Position numbers and translations under genes: made by a program
NCBI GenBank assembly: GCA_016463765.1
Contig: JAEMQS010000014.1
Coordinates: forward strand, 1 to 64,000
Origin: Solirubrobacteraceae bacterium
GTDB taxonomy: Bacteria > Actinomycetota > Thermoleophilia > Solirubrobacterales > Solirubrobacteraceae
Direction of reading: 5' to 3'
DNA length: 64,000 nucleotides
Shown here: positions 55,830-64,000 of the stretch, in pieces
How positions within the stretch are numbered: position 1 is the first letter of the stretch
Layout: every line of letters starts with the position of its first letter
Notes under the pieces: generated by a model
Databases searched by the model: none
What the model was told of the DNA's origin: nothing
Seen by the model: the letters and a program-made list of their open reading frames with translations, nothing else

Positions 55830-57863
55830 TCAGACCGCGCCGGCGCGCGGGGTGAGCGCGAGGTCCAGCGTGTTGCCCCCGCCCTTGGTCAGCGGGTTGA
55901 GGAACGGCTCGAGCAGCCCGCAGCCGGTCAGGTCGCTGATCGCATAGCGGCCGGTCAGCCGGCCGCCCCGCAGCGCGTCGAACCCGTCGGGCGACGACAG
56001 CTGCGCCACCGTCGCCGAGCGGGTCTGGCACGTGTCCTGCGGCGTCAGCGGCAGCACCCCGAACAGGTACAGCTGCGGCAGCCGGATCTTGAACCGCGCC
56101 TGCGCGGTCAGCTGACCGCCGGTCAGCGTGCCCCGCACCTGGTCGCTCTGCGCGAACGCGATGTCCGCCGTCACCGGGATCAGCCCGAGGACCTGCAACC
56201 GCGCACGGGTACGGTCGAGCTGCAAGTCCCCGGAGAACGCGCCCGTCGCCAACACGAGCTCGGGATCGATCCGACCAGAGAGCGGCACCGTCCCCCGCGT
56301 GAGCGTCTTCAGCACCGACACGCCCGCAATGTCGAACCCATACGTCACCGTGGTGTCCGACGGGGTGGCGACCGTGATCTCCTCGCTGAACTCGCCGTAC
56401 TGCAGTCCCGGCAGGTCAACGGCGCGCACCCGGAACGTGTAGGCGGTGTCTTTGGTCAGACCGGTGATGGTCGCCGAGGAGTCCGTGACCTCAGCGACCT
56501 TCTTGGCACCCTGGAAGACCTGGTAGCCCGCGATGCCGCCACATTCGCCGTCGCTCGACGGCTCCCAGGAGAGATCGATCGACGTCTCCCCGGTGGCCGT
56601 GCCGGTGAGACCGCGAACGCGCGTGGGCGGCTCATCACTGTCGGTGGGGAACTCGATGGTGATGCTGGGCCCGTACTCCGAGTACTGGCCGGCGTCGTCG
56701 TACGCGCGGATCGCGATCTCACGAACCAATCCGGGGGCACCGCCACATCCGAAGTCCAGCTTGTAGCTCGTGACCCTTCCGACGTCGACGGTCTCGTCGT
56801 CGTAGCGGAGTTCGTAGCCGGCGACGCGATCGTCCGCGGACGGGTCCCAGTACAACTGGACCGACGTCGACGTGATGTCGTTGATCGAGCGAAGGTACGG
56901 CTCCCCCGGGGCCTCGATCGGCTCGCGCTCGTCGGGGTGCGTCGTGATCAGGACCTCGTCGCTGAACTCCGAGAACCGTCCGCTCTCGTAGACGGCCCGC
57001 ACCTTGAACCGATACTCCGTGCTCTCGGCAAGGTCCGAGATCGCTGCTGACGTCCCGGGCACCGTCTGGACCTTCACGCCGTCCTGGTGAATCTCGTAGG
57101 CCGTGACGGCATCGTCATCGTCGTCCACAAGTGTGCTCCACGACAGCTCGGCCGCGTCCCACCCGGTCGCCATGCCGGTGAGACCCGTAACGCGCGGCGG
57201 CGTGACGCCGAATGGCGGCAGCGTCCTGTACTGACCGGGTGGGTCAAGGACACACGGCACGTCGAACGTGTCCGGGTTGCCGTCGCTGTCGACCGGGACA
57301 ACCGGGGGCAGCACGATCGGCGATCCATCAGCGCGCACGGCGGCGACGTTCAGGTCGAGCTTGTCCACCGTGATCTTCACCTGGCCCGCCTGGGGGAAGG
57401 TCAGCGGGGGCGTCTTCCCGGTCAGCCCCTCGAAGCGCAGCGGCGGAGCGGCCGGCATGGTGACCTCGGGGATCGTCATCCAGAACTGCACCGGCAGTGT
57501 GAAGTTCGGCGCGATCACCGTCGAGGTGACCCTCGCAAGGCCGGATATCTTGCTGACGCCGATGAGGTCGAGGACCTCGTACGCGTCCGGATCCTGCATC
57601 TCGGCGTTCGCGGTGATGGCGAACGAGGTGGGGTCCGACTGGTCTGGGATCGCCGCATCGAAGGTGGCCGTGAGGCCGGTCTCACCCATCAGCGGATAGG
57701 TGCATTGGTACGTCTGCGTCAGCTGCGCAGCATGCGCGGGTGCTGCCGCGGCACACGCGGCCAGGGCGGTGATGCCGGCGGCAGCCAGCACGCTCCGCAC
57801 CCGATGAGACCTGAGGGACACTGGGATCCTCCGATGGACGTCGACTCGAGGCAGTCTCGCCAT
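55830..57863 (-). CDS. Secreted fibronectin type III protein
   Basis: A 677-residue exported protein: a long signal sequence (hydrophobic core LAAAGITALAACAAAA, cleavage near AHAAQL), an N-terminal beta-domain starting QTYQCTYPLMGETGL (residues about 50-210) that resembles actinobacterial DUF6801-like domains, three fibronectin-III repeats (about 225-310, 325-415, 420-510; each with the ELSW/DLSW or QLYW pattern and a conserved Tyr/Arg near the end), and a C-terminal beta domain with a Cys pair. A GGAGG site precedes the ATG. It is probably a surface adhesion or carbohydrate-binding protein. Confidence 0.83.
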   Translation of the reverse strand: MARLPRVDVHRRIPVSLRSHRVRSVLAAAGITALAACAAAAPAHAAQLTQTYQCTYPLMGETGLTATFDAAIPDQSDPTSFAITANAEMQDPDAYEVLDLIGVSKISGLARVTSTVIAPNFTLPVQFWMTIPEVTMPAAPPLRFEGLTGKTPPLTFPQAGQVKITVDKLDLNVAAVRADGSPIVLPPVVPVDSDGNPDTFDVPCVLDPPGQYRTLPPFGVTPPRVTGLTGMATGWDAAELSWSTLVDDDDDAVTAYEIHQDGVKVQTVPGTSAAISDLAESTEYRFKVRAVYESGRFSEFSDEVLITTHPDEREPIEAPGEPYLRSINDITSTSVQLYWDPSADDRVAGYELRYDDETVDVGRVTSYKLDFGCGGAPGLVREIAIRAYDDAGQYSEYGPSITIEFPTDSDEPPTRVRGLTGTATGETSIDLSWEPSSDGECGGIAGYQVFQGAKKVAEVTDSSATITGLTKDTAYTFRVRAVDLPGLQYGEFSEEITVATPSDTTVTYGFDIAGVSVLKTLTRGTVPLSGRIDPELVLATGAFSGDLQLDRTRARLQVLGLIPVTADIAFAQSDQVRGTLTGGQLTAQARFKIRLPQLYLFGVLPLTPQDTCQTRSATVAQLSSPDGFDALRGGRLTGRYAISDLTGCGLLEPFLNPLTKGGGNTLDLALTPRAGAV

Positions 57864-57979
57864 CCCGCCTCCGTCTGAGTAGGTGAATCTCGCTCAGTAC
57901 TGTCCGTGGGCTCGCGGCGCCCGCAATCACGGGCGATACGCGCGCCCGTCGAGGGAGAGCTGGCGTCTCGTCTACGACG

Positions 57980-58020
57980 CCTGGTTGGCACGTCGCCGTC
58001 AGCGGCGACGTGCTGCCAGG
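57980..58020. terminator. Long perfect hairpin, agmatinase stop codon in its loop
   Basis: CGGCGACGTGC and GCACGTCGCCG pair perfectly, extended imperfectly by CCTGG/CCAGG arms; the 4-base loop contains the stop codon of the ureohydrolase (57999-58001). It is a strong terminator overlapping the last codons of that gene. Confidence 0.7.
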
Positions 58021-58961
58021 CCCGTCAGCGTCTCCCGAACGATCCGGTCGGCCACCAGCGCCGTGATGTCCGCCGATGCGACCATCGTCGGGATCACCTC
58101 GACGAGGTCCATCCCGATCAGCTCCGCGCGCTCGCCGATCGCGCGACACGCCCACAGCAGGTCCGCCGACGTCATCCCACCCGGCTCGGGTGTCCCGGTG
58201 CCCGGGGCGAACGCCGGGTCGAGCACGTCGATGTCGACGGACAGGAACACCGGCCCGTCCCCGACGGCCGCAACCGCCTCGTCGACGATCGCGCGGATCC
58301 CGCGGTCGCGTACGTCGTGCATGAACAGCGCCGTGATGCCCTGCTCGCGCTGCCAGCCGAACTCCTCCTCGCCCGGCCAGTAGCCACGCAGCCCGATCTG
58401 CACGTACCGCGCGGGATCGACGAACCCGTCGCGGACGAGGCGGTACATCGGCGTGCCGTGGGAGACCTCGACGCCGAAGACCTCCGTCCCGGTGTCCGTG
58501 TGCGTGTCGAAGTGGATGAGCCCGACCGGGCCGCCGTGGGCCTCCGCGCACGCGCGGATGTCCGGCTCGGCGATCGAGTGGTCGCCGCCGAGGACGACCG
58601 GCAGGGCGCCCGCGTCGAGGACCTGGCGGACCGTCGTGCGAATCGCCTCGTGCGTGCGCGCGGGATCGGCAGGCAGGACGGGCGCGTCGCCGAAGTCGAC
58701 GACCTTCAGCTCGGCGAACGCGTCGAGCTTCGCCTCGAGGTGCGGGCCCGGCGGGCAGCTCGCCGCACGGATGGCCCGAGGGGCGAACCGCGTGCCGGGC
58801 CGGTCGGAGACGAGGTCGTCGGTCGGCGCGCCGACGATCGCCACGTCGACCCCGGCGAGCTCCGCCGGGTCCTCCGTGTAGGGCATACCGGAGAAGGTGA
58901 GCAACCCGGCAAAGTCAGGCTTCTCTCCATATTGGGCCCAGCGTGCGAGCGGGTCGATCAT
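57999..58961 (-). CDS. Agmatinase/arginase-family ureohydrolase
   Basis: A 320-residue binuclear-metal hydrolase. The metal-ligand motifs of the family are intact: VVLGGDHSIAEP, IHFDTHTDT and SVDIDVLDPAFAPGTGTPEPGG. The family splits a guanidino group to urea, acting on agmatine, arginine, guanidinobutyrate or, in the GdmH subgroup, free guanidine. The substrate cannot be decided here. It lies 900 bp from a guanidine-I riboswitch on the other strand, so free guanidine is worth considering. The start overlaps the stop of the VapC-like gene by 4 bases. Confidence 0.92.
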   Translation of the reverse strand: MIDPLARWAQYGEKPDFAGLLTFSGMPYTEDPAELAGVDVAIVGAPTDDLVSDRPGTRFAPRAIRAASCPPGPHLEAKLDAFAELKVVDFGDAPVLPADPARTHEAIRTTVRQVLDAGALPVVLGGDHSIAEPDIRACAEAHGGPVGLIHFDTHTDTGTEVFGVEVSHGTPMYRLVRDGFVDPARYVQIGLRGYWPGEEEFGWQREQGITALFMHDVRDRGIRAIVDEAVAAVGDGPVFLSVDIDVLDPAFAPGTGTPEPGGMTSADLLWACRAIGERAELIGMDLVEVIPTMVASADITALVADRIVRETLTGLAARRR

Positions 58962-59323
58962 GGGCGGATGCTACGGAAGCCGAACTTCGTGGCGAGCAGA
59001 TCGAAGTGGCGGTCGACGTGGAGCACGTCCGCGCCATGCTGCTGCGCGCAGGCACCGATGATGAGGTCCGGGAGTGGGATCCGATGCTCGCCGGTGGCAG
59101 CCAGCTCGCGCTGCGCGGCCTCGGCCGCCTCGATCGTCGCGTGATCGATGCGCAGGTCCCGGTACGCGCCAAGGTCCTGCTCGAGGACATCGAAGTCCGT
59201 GGCCGAGCGCGCGCTGTGGAGGATCTCCATCCGCGTGATCGCGCACATGCAGAGGTCACCCAGCTCGACGAGCTCGGCCCCGCCGCGCACCCACGCGGAC
59301 TTGTCCAGGAGGATCAGCGCCAC
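58958..59323 (-). CDS. PIN-domain ribonuclease toxin, VapC-like (second system)
   Basis: A 121-residue PIN protein: first Asp in ILLDKSAWV (residue 7), Glu in RMEILHSAR (residue 33), Asp in LPDLIIGACA (about 85) and Asp in HVDRHFDLL. GTG start. It overlaps the upstream antitoxin by 10 bases and the downstream agmatinase by 4, so the three genes read as one operon. Confidence 0.88.
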   Translation of the reverse strand: MALILLDKSAWVRGGAELVELGDLCMCAITRMEILHSARSATDFDVLEQDLGAYRDLRIDHATIEAAEAAQRELAATGEHRIPLPDLIIGACAQQHGADVLHVDRHFDLLATKFGFRSIRP

Positions 59324-59571
59324 GCGTCGTCGCCAACCAGGCGCTCGACGTCAACGAGCTCACGGGCGCGGTCGAGCCCAGCACGCTGACGAACGCGGCG
59401 CGCGTCGAGGGCGGCGAGCTCGGCCTCCAGCGCGCGCCCGCCCACTTCGGCGAGGCGCAGCAACAGCAGCCGCCGATCGGTGATCTCCGGCCAGGCCCGC
59501 TCGGCGAGATCGAGCAGCTGCGCGGTCTGCCCCGTGTCGGTGACGGTGTAGCGCGGGTGCGTGGTCGGCAC
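59314..59571 (-). CDS. VapB-type antitoxin
   Basis: An 85-residue protein, VPTTHPRYTVTDTGQTAQLLDLAERAWPEITDRRLLLLRLAEVG then a helical tail ending DAWR. The size and helical N-terminal region fit a VapB/Arc-like or unclassified antitoxin, but the DNA-binding motif is not obvious. GTG start 6 bases after a TACACT -10 box, so leaderless. First gene of the operon; overlaps the toxin by 10 bases. Confidence 0.72.
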   Translation of the reverse strand: MPTTHPRYTVTDTGQTAQLLDLAERAWPEITDRRLLLLRLAEVGGRALEAELAALDARRVRQRAGLDRARELVDVERLVGDDAWR

Positions 59572-59599
59572 GGCGCGAGTGTAGCACCGGGGCCTCGGA

Positions 59600-59674
59600 G
59601 GTGCGACACCGCCCGAAACAAGATTCTCCGACCATGTGTACAAAGCCGTATCCACATGTTTGGCCCGTCGCACC
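59600..59674. promoter_or_regulatory. Nested inverted repeats in the vapB/riboswitch intergenic region
   Basis: GGTGCGAC (59600-59607) faces GTCGCACC (59667-59674), and inside it CATGTG (59633-59638) faces CACATG (59653-59658). The pairs lie between the antitoxin promoter and the riboswitch and are candidate operator sites, for example for toxin-antitoxin autoregulation. No -35/-10 pair for the riboswitch could be assigned confidently. Confidence 0.35.
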
Positions 59675-59710
59675 GTATGAGGGCGAGACGGACACCCATA
59701 CCTTGAATGG

Positions 59711-59815
59711 CGCCCTAGGGTTCCGCTGCTGGCCACACAGCAGGACAGGTCCGAGAGGGCAGGCCGGCACCACACATAGCCGCGCCCACACGGAGGGACA
59801 AAAGCCCGGGAGATC
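59711..59815 (+). promoter_or_regulatory. Guanidine-I (ykkC) riboswitch aptamer
   Basis: The conserved blocks of the ykkC type 1 aptamer occur in order: CCTAGGGTTCCG (59714-59725), a hairpin CTGCTG...CAGCAG, GGTCCGAGAG (59748-59757), and ACACGGAGGGACAAAAGCCC followed by GGGAGA. Guanidine-I RNAs bind guanidinium and turn genes on. The CCGAGAG and AAAAGCCCGGGAGA forms differ from the ppGpp- and PRPP-binding ykkC variants as I remember them, so guanidine is the likely ligand. It precedes a hydrolase-transporter operon. Confidence 0.9.
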
Positions 59816-59830
59816 TTTGATCTGCCGGGC
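59804..59830 (+). terminator. Riboswitch terminator, sharing the aptamer 3' strand
   Basis: GCCCGGGAGATC (59804-59815) pairs with GATCTGCCGGGC (59819-59830) with one G-G mismatch around TTT, followed by ATTTCGCGTTTCT. The left arm is part of the aptamer, so ligand binding would prevent terminator formation, making an ON switch. Confidence 0.75.
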
Positions 59831-59843
59831 ATTTCGCGTTTCT

Positions 59844-59857
59844 AGGGGGCTTTTCGC
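59844..59857 (+). promoter_or_regulatory. Ribosome-binding site complementary to aptamer segment
   Basis: AGGGGGCTTTTCGC precedes the ATG. GGGCTTTT (59847-59854) is exactly complementary to AAAAGCCC (59800-59807) in the aptamer core, so the ribosome-binding site can be masked in the ligand-free state as a second layer of control. Confidence 0.6.
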
Positions 59858-60462
59858 ATGGAGCTCATCGGTTCGACGGCACTCGTCGTCATCGATATTC
59901 AGAAAGGGGAGGTCATGGGCCAGGAGGCCTGTGGCATCCCGATCATGGACGGCGGCGCCGAGCGCCACGCCCGGTCGCTGGAGATCGTGCAGGCGGCGCG
60001 CGCGGCGGGCATCCCGCCGATCTTCATCCAGGAGGTCCACAAGCGCACACTGGTGGACTTCGGTCGAGAGCTCGACGGCGCGGAGACCATCCACGGCCTG
60101 GAGGGCGACGAGGCGACCGAGCTGGCCGAGGGCTTCGAGCCCCTCCCCGACGAATACCTCATCCGCAAGCGCCGCTACTCGGCGTTCTTCGGCACCGAGC
60201 TCGAGATCGTCCTCAAGGCGTACAAGGCCGAGACGCTCGTCCTGATCGGCGCGCTCACCGACGTCTGCGTGCACTACACGTTCGCCGACGCGCACCAGAG
60301 CGACTACCACCTGCGGGTCGTCACCGACTGTGTCGGCGGGTCCTCGCAGGAGGCGCACGACGCGTCGCTGCGGGCCATGGAGTACCTGCAGCGCGACGCG
60401 CTCGTCACGAGCGACGAGACGCTCGCTGCCTTCTCCGCGTACGCCAAGGAGCCGGCCGCGGC

Positions 60463-60466
<4 letters not shown>
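59858..60466 (+). CDS. Isochorismatase-like cysteine hydrolase under guanidine-I riboswitch
   Basis: A 202-residue isochorismatase-like hydrolase (IHL). The catalytic triad is visible: Asp13 in VVIDIQKG, Lys104 in IRKRRYSAF and Cys137 in ALTDVCVHYT. IHL enzymes hydrolyse small amides and ureas such as biuret, nicotinamide, carbamoylsarcosine and guanylurea. Riboswitch control points to a guanidine-related substrate, for example guanylurea; this is inference. It is first in an operon with a dipeptide-type ABC transporter and overlaps the next gene by 4 bases. Confidence 0.92.
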
Positions 60467-62282
<1,816 letters not shown>

Positions 62283-62286
<4 letters not shown>

Positions 62287-63164
62287 GTGCCATCACCCGT
62301 GTCGGCGGACCCGCGTCGCGCATGTGGCGCGGCCGCCCGGCACTCAGCCCCGGCGCCCTGAAGGGCGAAACCGTCTGGCACGCGCTGATCCCGGTGGCCA
62401 TCCTCAGCCTCGTCATTCTCATCGCGCCGGTGCTCGCGCCGTACGGCGGCACCGATGTGAACCCGGTCGGCGCCCTGCAGTCACCGTCCCCCGACGCGTG
62501 GTTCGGCACCGACGAGATCGGGCGCGACGTCTTCAGCCGGATCCTCATCGGCATCCGCACGTCGTGGTTCGCGGCGCTCGGGGTCATCCTCCTCGGCACG
62601 ATCATCGGCGGCCTCATCGGCGCCATCGCGGGTGCGTTCGGCGGCAAGGTCGACATGGTCCTGATGCGCATCACGGACCTCTTCCTGTCACTGCCCGCAC
62701 CGGTCCTGGCCATCGCCGTCATCGCCGCGATGGGCCCCAGCCTGCGCAACACGCTCATCGCCCTGAGCATCGTGTGGTGGCCGTGGTACGCCCGCATCGT
62801 GCGCGGCGAGGTCCGCGCGCTCGCCGCGCGACCGCACGCCGAAGCCGCGCAGCTTGCGGGCGTCAGCCGCACGCGCCTCGTGCTCAAGCACCTCCTTCCC
62901 GGCGCCGCGGCGCCGGTGATCGTGACGATGTCGCTCGACGTCGGAAACCTCATCCTCGCCCTGGCCGGCCTGTCGTTCATCGGCCTCGGCGCACCTCCGC
63001 CCGCGCCCGAACTGGGAGCCATGAGCGCGCGCGGCCTGCAGTACCTGTTCGGCCACCCCTGGGTGCCGATCGCTCCCGCCGCCGCCGTGGCGCTCCTGGC
63101 GCTCGCGGCAAACCTCCTCGGCGACGCCATCAATCGCCGGCTCGACCAAAGGACCACTCGATGA
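62283..63164 (+). CDS. ABC transporter permease, DppC/OppC type
   Basis: A 293-residue inner-membrane permease: N-terminal helix, DppC-type GTDEIGRDVFSRILIGIRTSW segment, four to five further helices and the EAA loop (AEAAQLAGVSRTRLVLKHLLPG). With the fused ATPase and the binding lipoprotein it forms a dipeptide/oligopeptide-family importer. The partner DppB-type permease is not in the window and may follow the binding protein. The start overlaps the ATPase stop (ATGA). Confidence 0.93.
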
Positions 63165-64000
63165 CCCGCAGGACCACCACGCTGCTCGCGGTGCTCGCCG
63201 CGGGGGCCCTGGCCGTCACCGGCTGCGGCTCCGCAGAGAAGACCGACTCGGCATCCAGCTCGTCGGGGGACAGCAAGACGCTGCGCATCCCGTACCTGGC
63301 CGACATGTCCGTGCCCGACCCCGATGTCTTCTACGACATCGAGGGCAACGGCGTGATCCTCAGCCAGTACGAGGGCCTCCTGAAGTACAAGGCGGGCACG
63401 CTCGACATCGAGCCGAACCTCGCCACCGAGTACGAGGTCTCCGACGACGGCAAGACCTACACGTTCACGCTGCGCGACGACGTGACGTTCCACTCCGGCC
63501 CGAAGATGACGTGCGACTCGGTGAAGGCCGCGTTCCAGCGCCGTGTCGACGTCGACCAGGCCCCCGCGTGGATGCTCGCCGACGTCAAGTCGATGACGTG
63601 CGAGAACGCCACGACGTTCGTCATCGAGCTGAAGAACAAGGTCACGCCGTTCCTGCACTACATGGCATCGAGCTGGGGCCCGAAGGTCGTCGGCCCGGAG
63701 GCGATCGAGACGAATGCCGGCGACGACTTCGGCCAGACGTTCCTGGAGACCAAGGGCGACGGCACCGGCCCGTACAAGCTGTCCTCGTTCAAGCGCGGCA
63801 GCGCGTACACGCTGACCAAGAACGCCGAGTACTGGGGTACGCCCGCGAACTTCGAGGAAGTAATCCTCTCGATCACGCCCGACATGGGCACGCAGCGCCT
63901 GAAGCTCGAGAAGGGCGACCTCGACGTCATCCTCCACGGCTTCCCGGCGTCCGAGCTGGAGTCGCTGCCCGACAGCGTCACGGTCGAGAAGCAGGACTCG
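63161..64000 (+). CDS. Dipeptide-type solute-binding lipoprotein, truncated by window end
   Basis: At least 280 residues, open to the window end. The lipobox LAVTGC gives a lipid-anchored Cys after a signal peptide. The mature sequence has the SBP family 5 layout: LRIPYLADMSVPDPDVFYD, ILSQYEGLLKY, PNLATEYEVSDDGKTYTFTLRDDVTFHSG and GTGPYKLSSF. It captures substrate for the transporter. The usual ligands are peptides, but riboswitch control suggests a guanidine-related compound. ATG overlaps the permease stop by 4 bases. Confidence 0.93.
   Translation, partial: MTRRTTTLLAVLAAGALAVTGCGSAEKTDSASSSSGDSKTLRIPYLADMSVPDPDVFYDIEGNGVILSQYEGLLKYKAGTLDIEPNLATEYEVSDDGKTYTFTLRDDVTFHSGPKMTCDSVKAAFQRRVDVDQAPAWMLADVKSMTCENATTFVIELKNKVTPFLHYMASSWGPKVVGPEAIETNAGDDFGQTFLETKGDGTGPYKLSSFKRGSAYTLTKNAEYWGTPANFEEVILSITPDMGTQRLKLEKGDLDVILHGFPASELESLPDSVTVEKQDS

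Noticed and set aside
59711-59815. ppGpp or PRPP variant of the ykkC aptamer
   Set aside because: The CCGAGAG and AAAAGCCCGGGAGA forms agree with type 1; downstream genes are not purine or branched-chain amino acid biosynthesis. A covariance search is needed to be certain.

Overview
The window is a 64 kb piece of a very GC-rich, densely coding bacterial chromosome. I see no rRNA, tRNA, CRISPR array, insertion sequence or prophage. The gene content points to a high-GC actinobacterium of class Thermoleophilia (Solirubrobacterales; Patulibacter, Solirubrobacter or Conexibacter-like). This placement is inferred from FtsH, RarA, YchF and SpoIID/LytB together with an expanded set of secreted repeat proteins, especially the 1039-residue cysteine-pair repeat protein. 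Many genes have a TANNNT -10 box 6-9 nt before the start codon and no Shine-Dalgarno, which suggests frequent leaderless or near-leaderless transcription.

Layout. 1-4.6 kb: a partial MMPL transporter, a long-chain acyl-CoA ligase and a VapBC-like pair. 4.7-10.4 kb: a GabD-type dehydrogenase, a secreted protein, an acetolactate-synthase-like ThDP enzyme and a SpoIID/LytB protein. 10.3-16.2 kb: three membrane diguanylate cyclase genes carrying four copies of a 6TM-GGDEF module, one being a two-module fusion, interleaved with a secreted protein and a MaoC hydratase. 16.3-19.7 kb: an ABC1 kinase, three overlapping genes for small four-helix membrane proteins, and an intergenic cluster of six copies of a 16-bp motif. 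19.7-25.1 kb: a FEN-like exonuclease, a secreted GH2 glycosidase, a TetR regulator, and an SRPBCC protein with a Baeyer-Villiger-type monooxygenase. 25.1-29.1 kb: two paralogous FG-GAP proteins sharing a palindromic upstream element and similar terminators, plus a small secreted protein. 29-34 kb: YchF, a divergent cupin/MarR pair with a repeated operator, PAP2 phosphatase, lipid kinase and cardiolipin synthase. 34-43 kb: a beta-propeller/RTX protein, two CNNM/CorC membrane proteins, methylmalonyl-CoA epimerase, FtsH and a membrane metallophosphoesterase. 43-55.8 kb: a DUF1385 protein, an M20 peptidase, a zinc ribbon, an ABC-2 exporter, ChrA, the 1039-residue secreted protein, RarA, an aldehyde dehydrogenase and a precorrin-2 dehydrogenase-like protein with a cysteine-rich N-terminus. 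55.8-59.6 kb: a fibronectin-III protein, an agmatinase-family ureohydrolase and a second VapBC pair.

The most interesting locus is 59.7-64 kb. A recognisable ykkC / guanidine-I riboswitch precedes a translationally coupled operon: an isochorismatase-like cysteine hydrolase, a fused two-domain DppD-DppF-type ATPase, a DppC-type permease and a dipeptide-type binding lipoprotein that runs off the window. The aptamer 3' strand can form a terminator, and an adjacent segment can pair with the ribosome-binding site. A ureohydrolase lies less than 1 kb away on the other strand. I propose a guanidine-responsive uptake and hydrolysis system; the substrate is inference.
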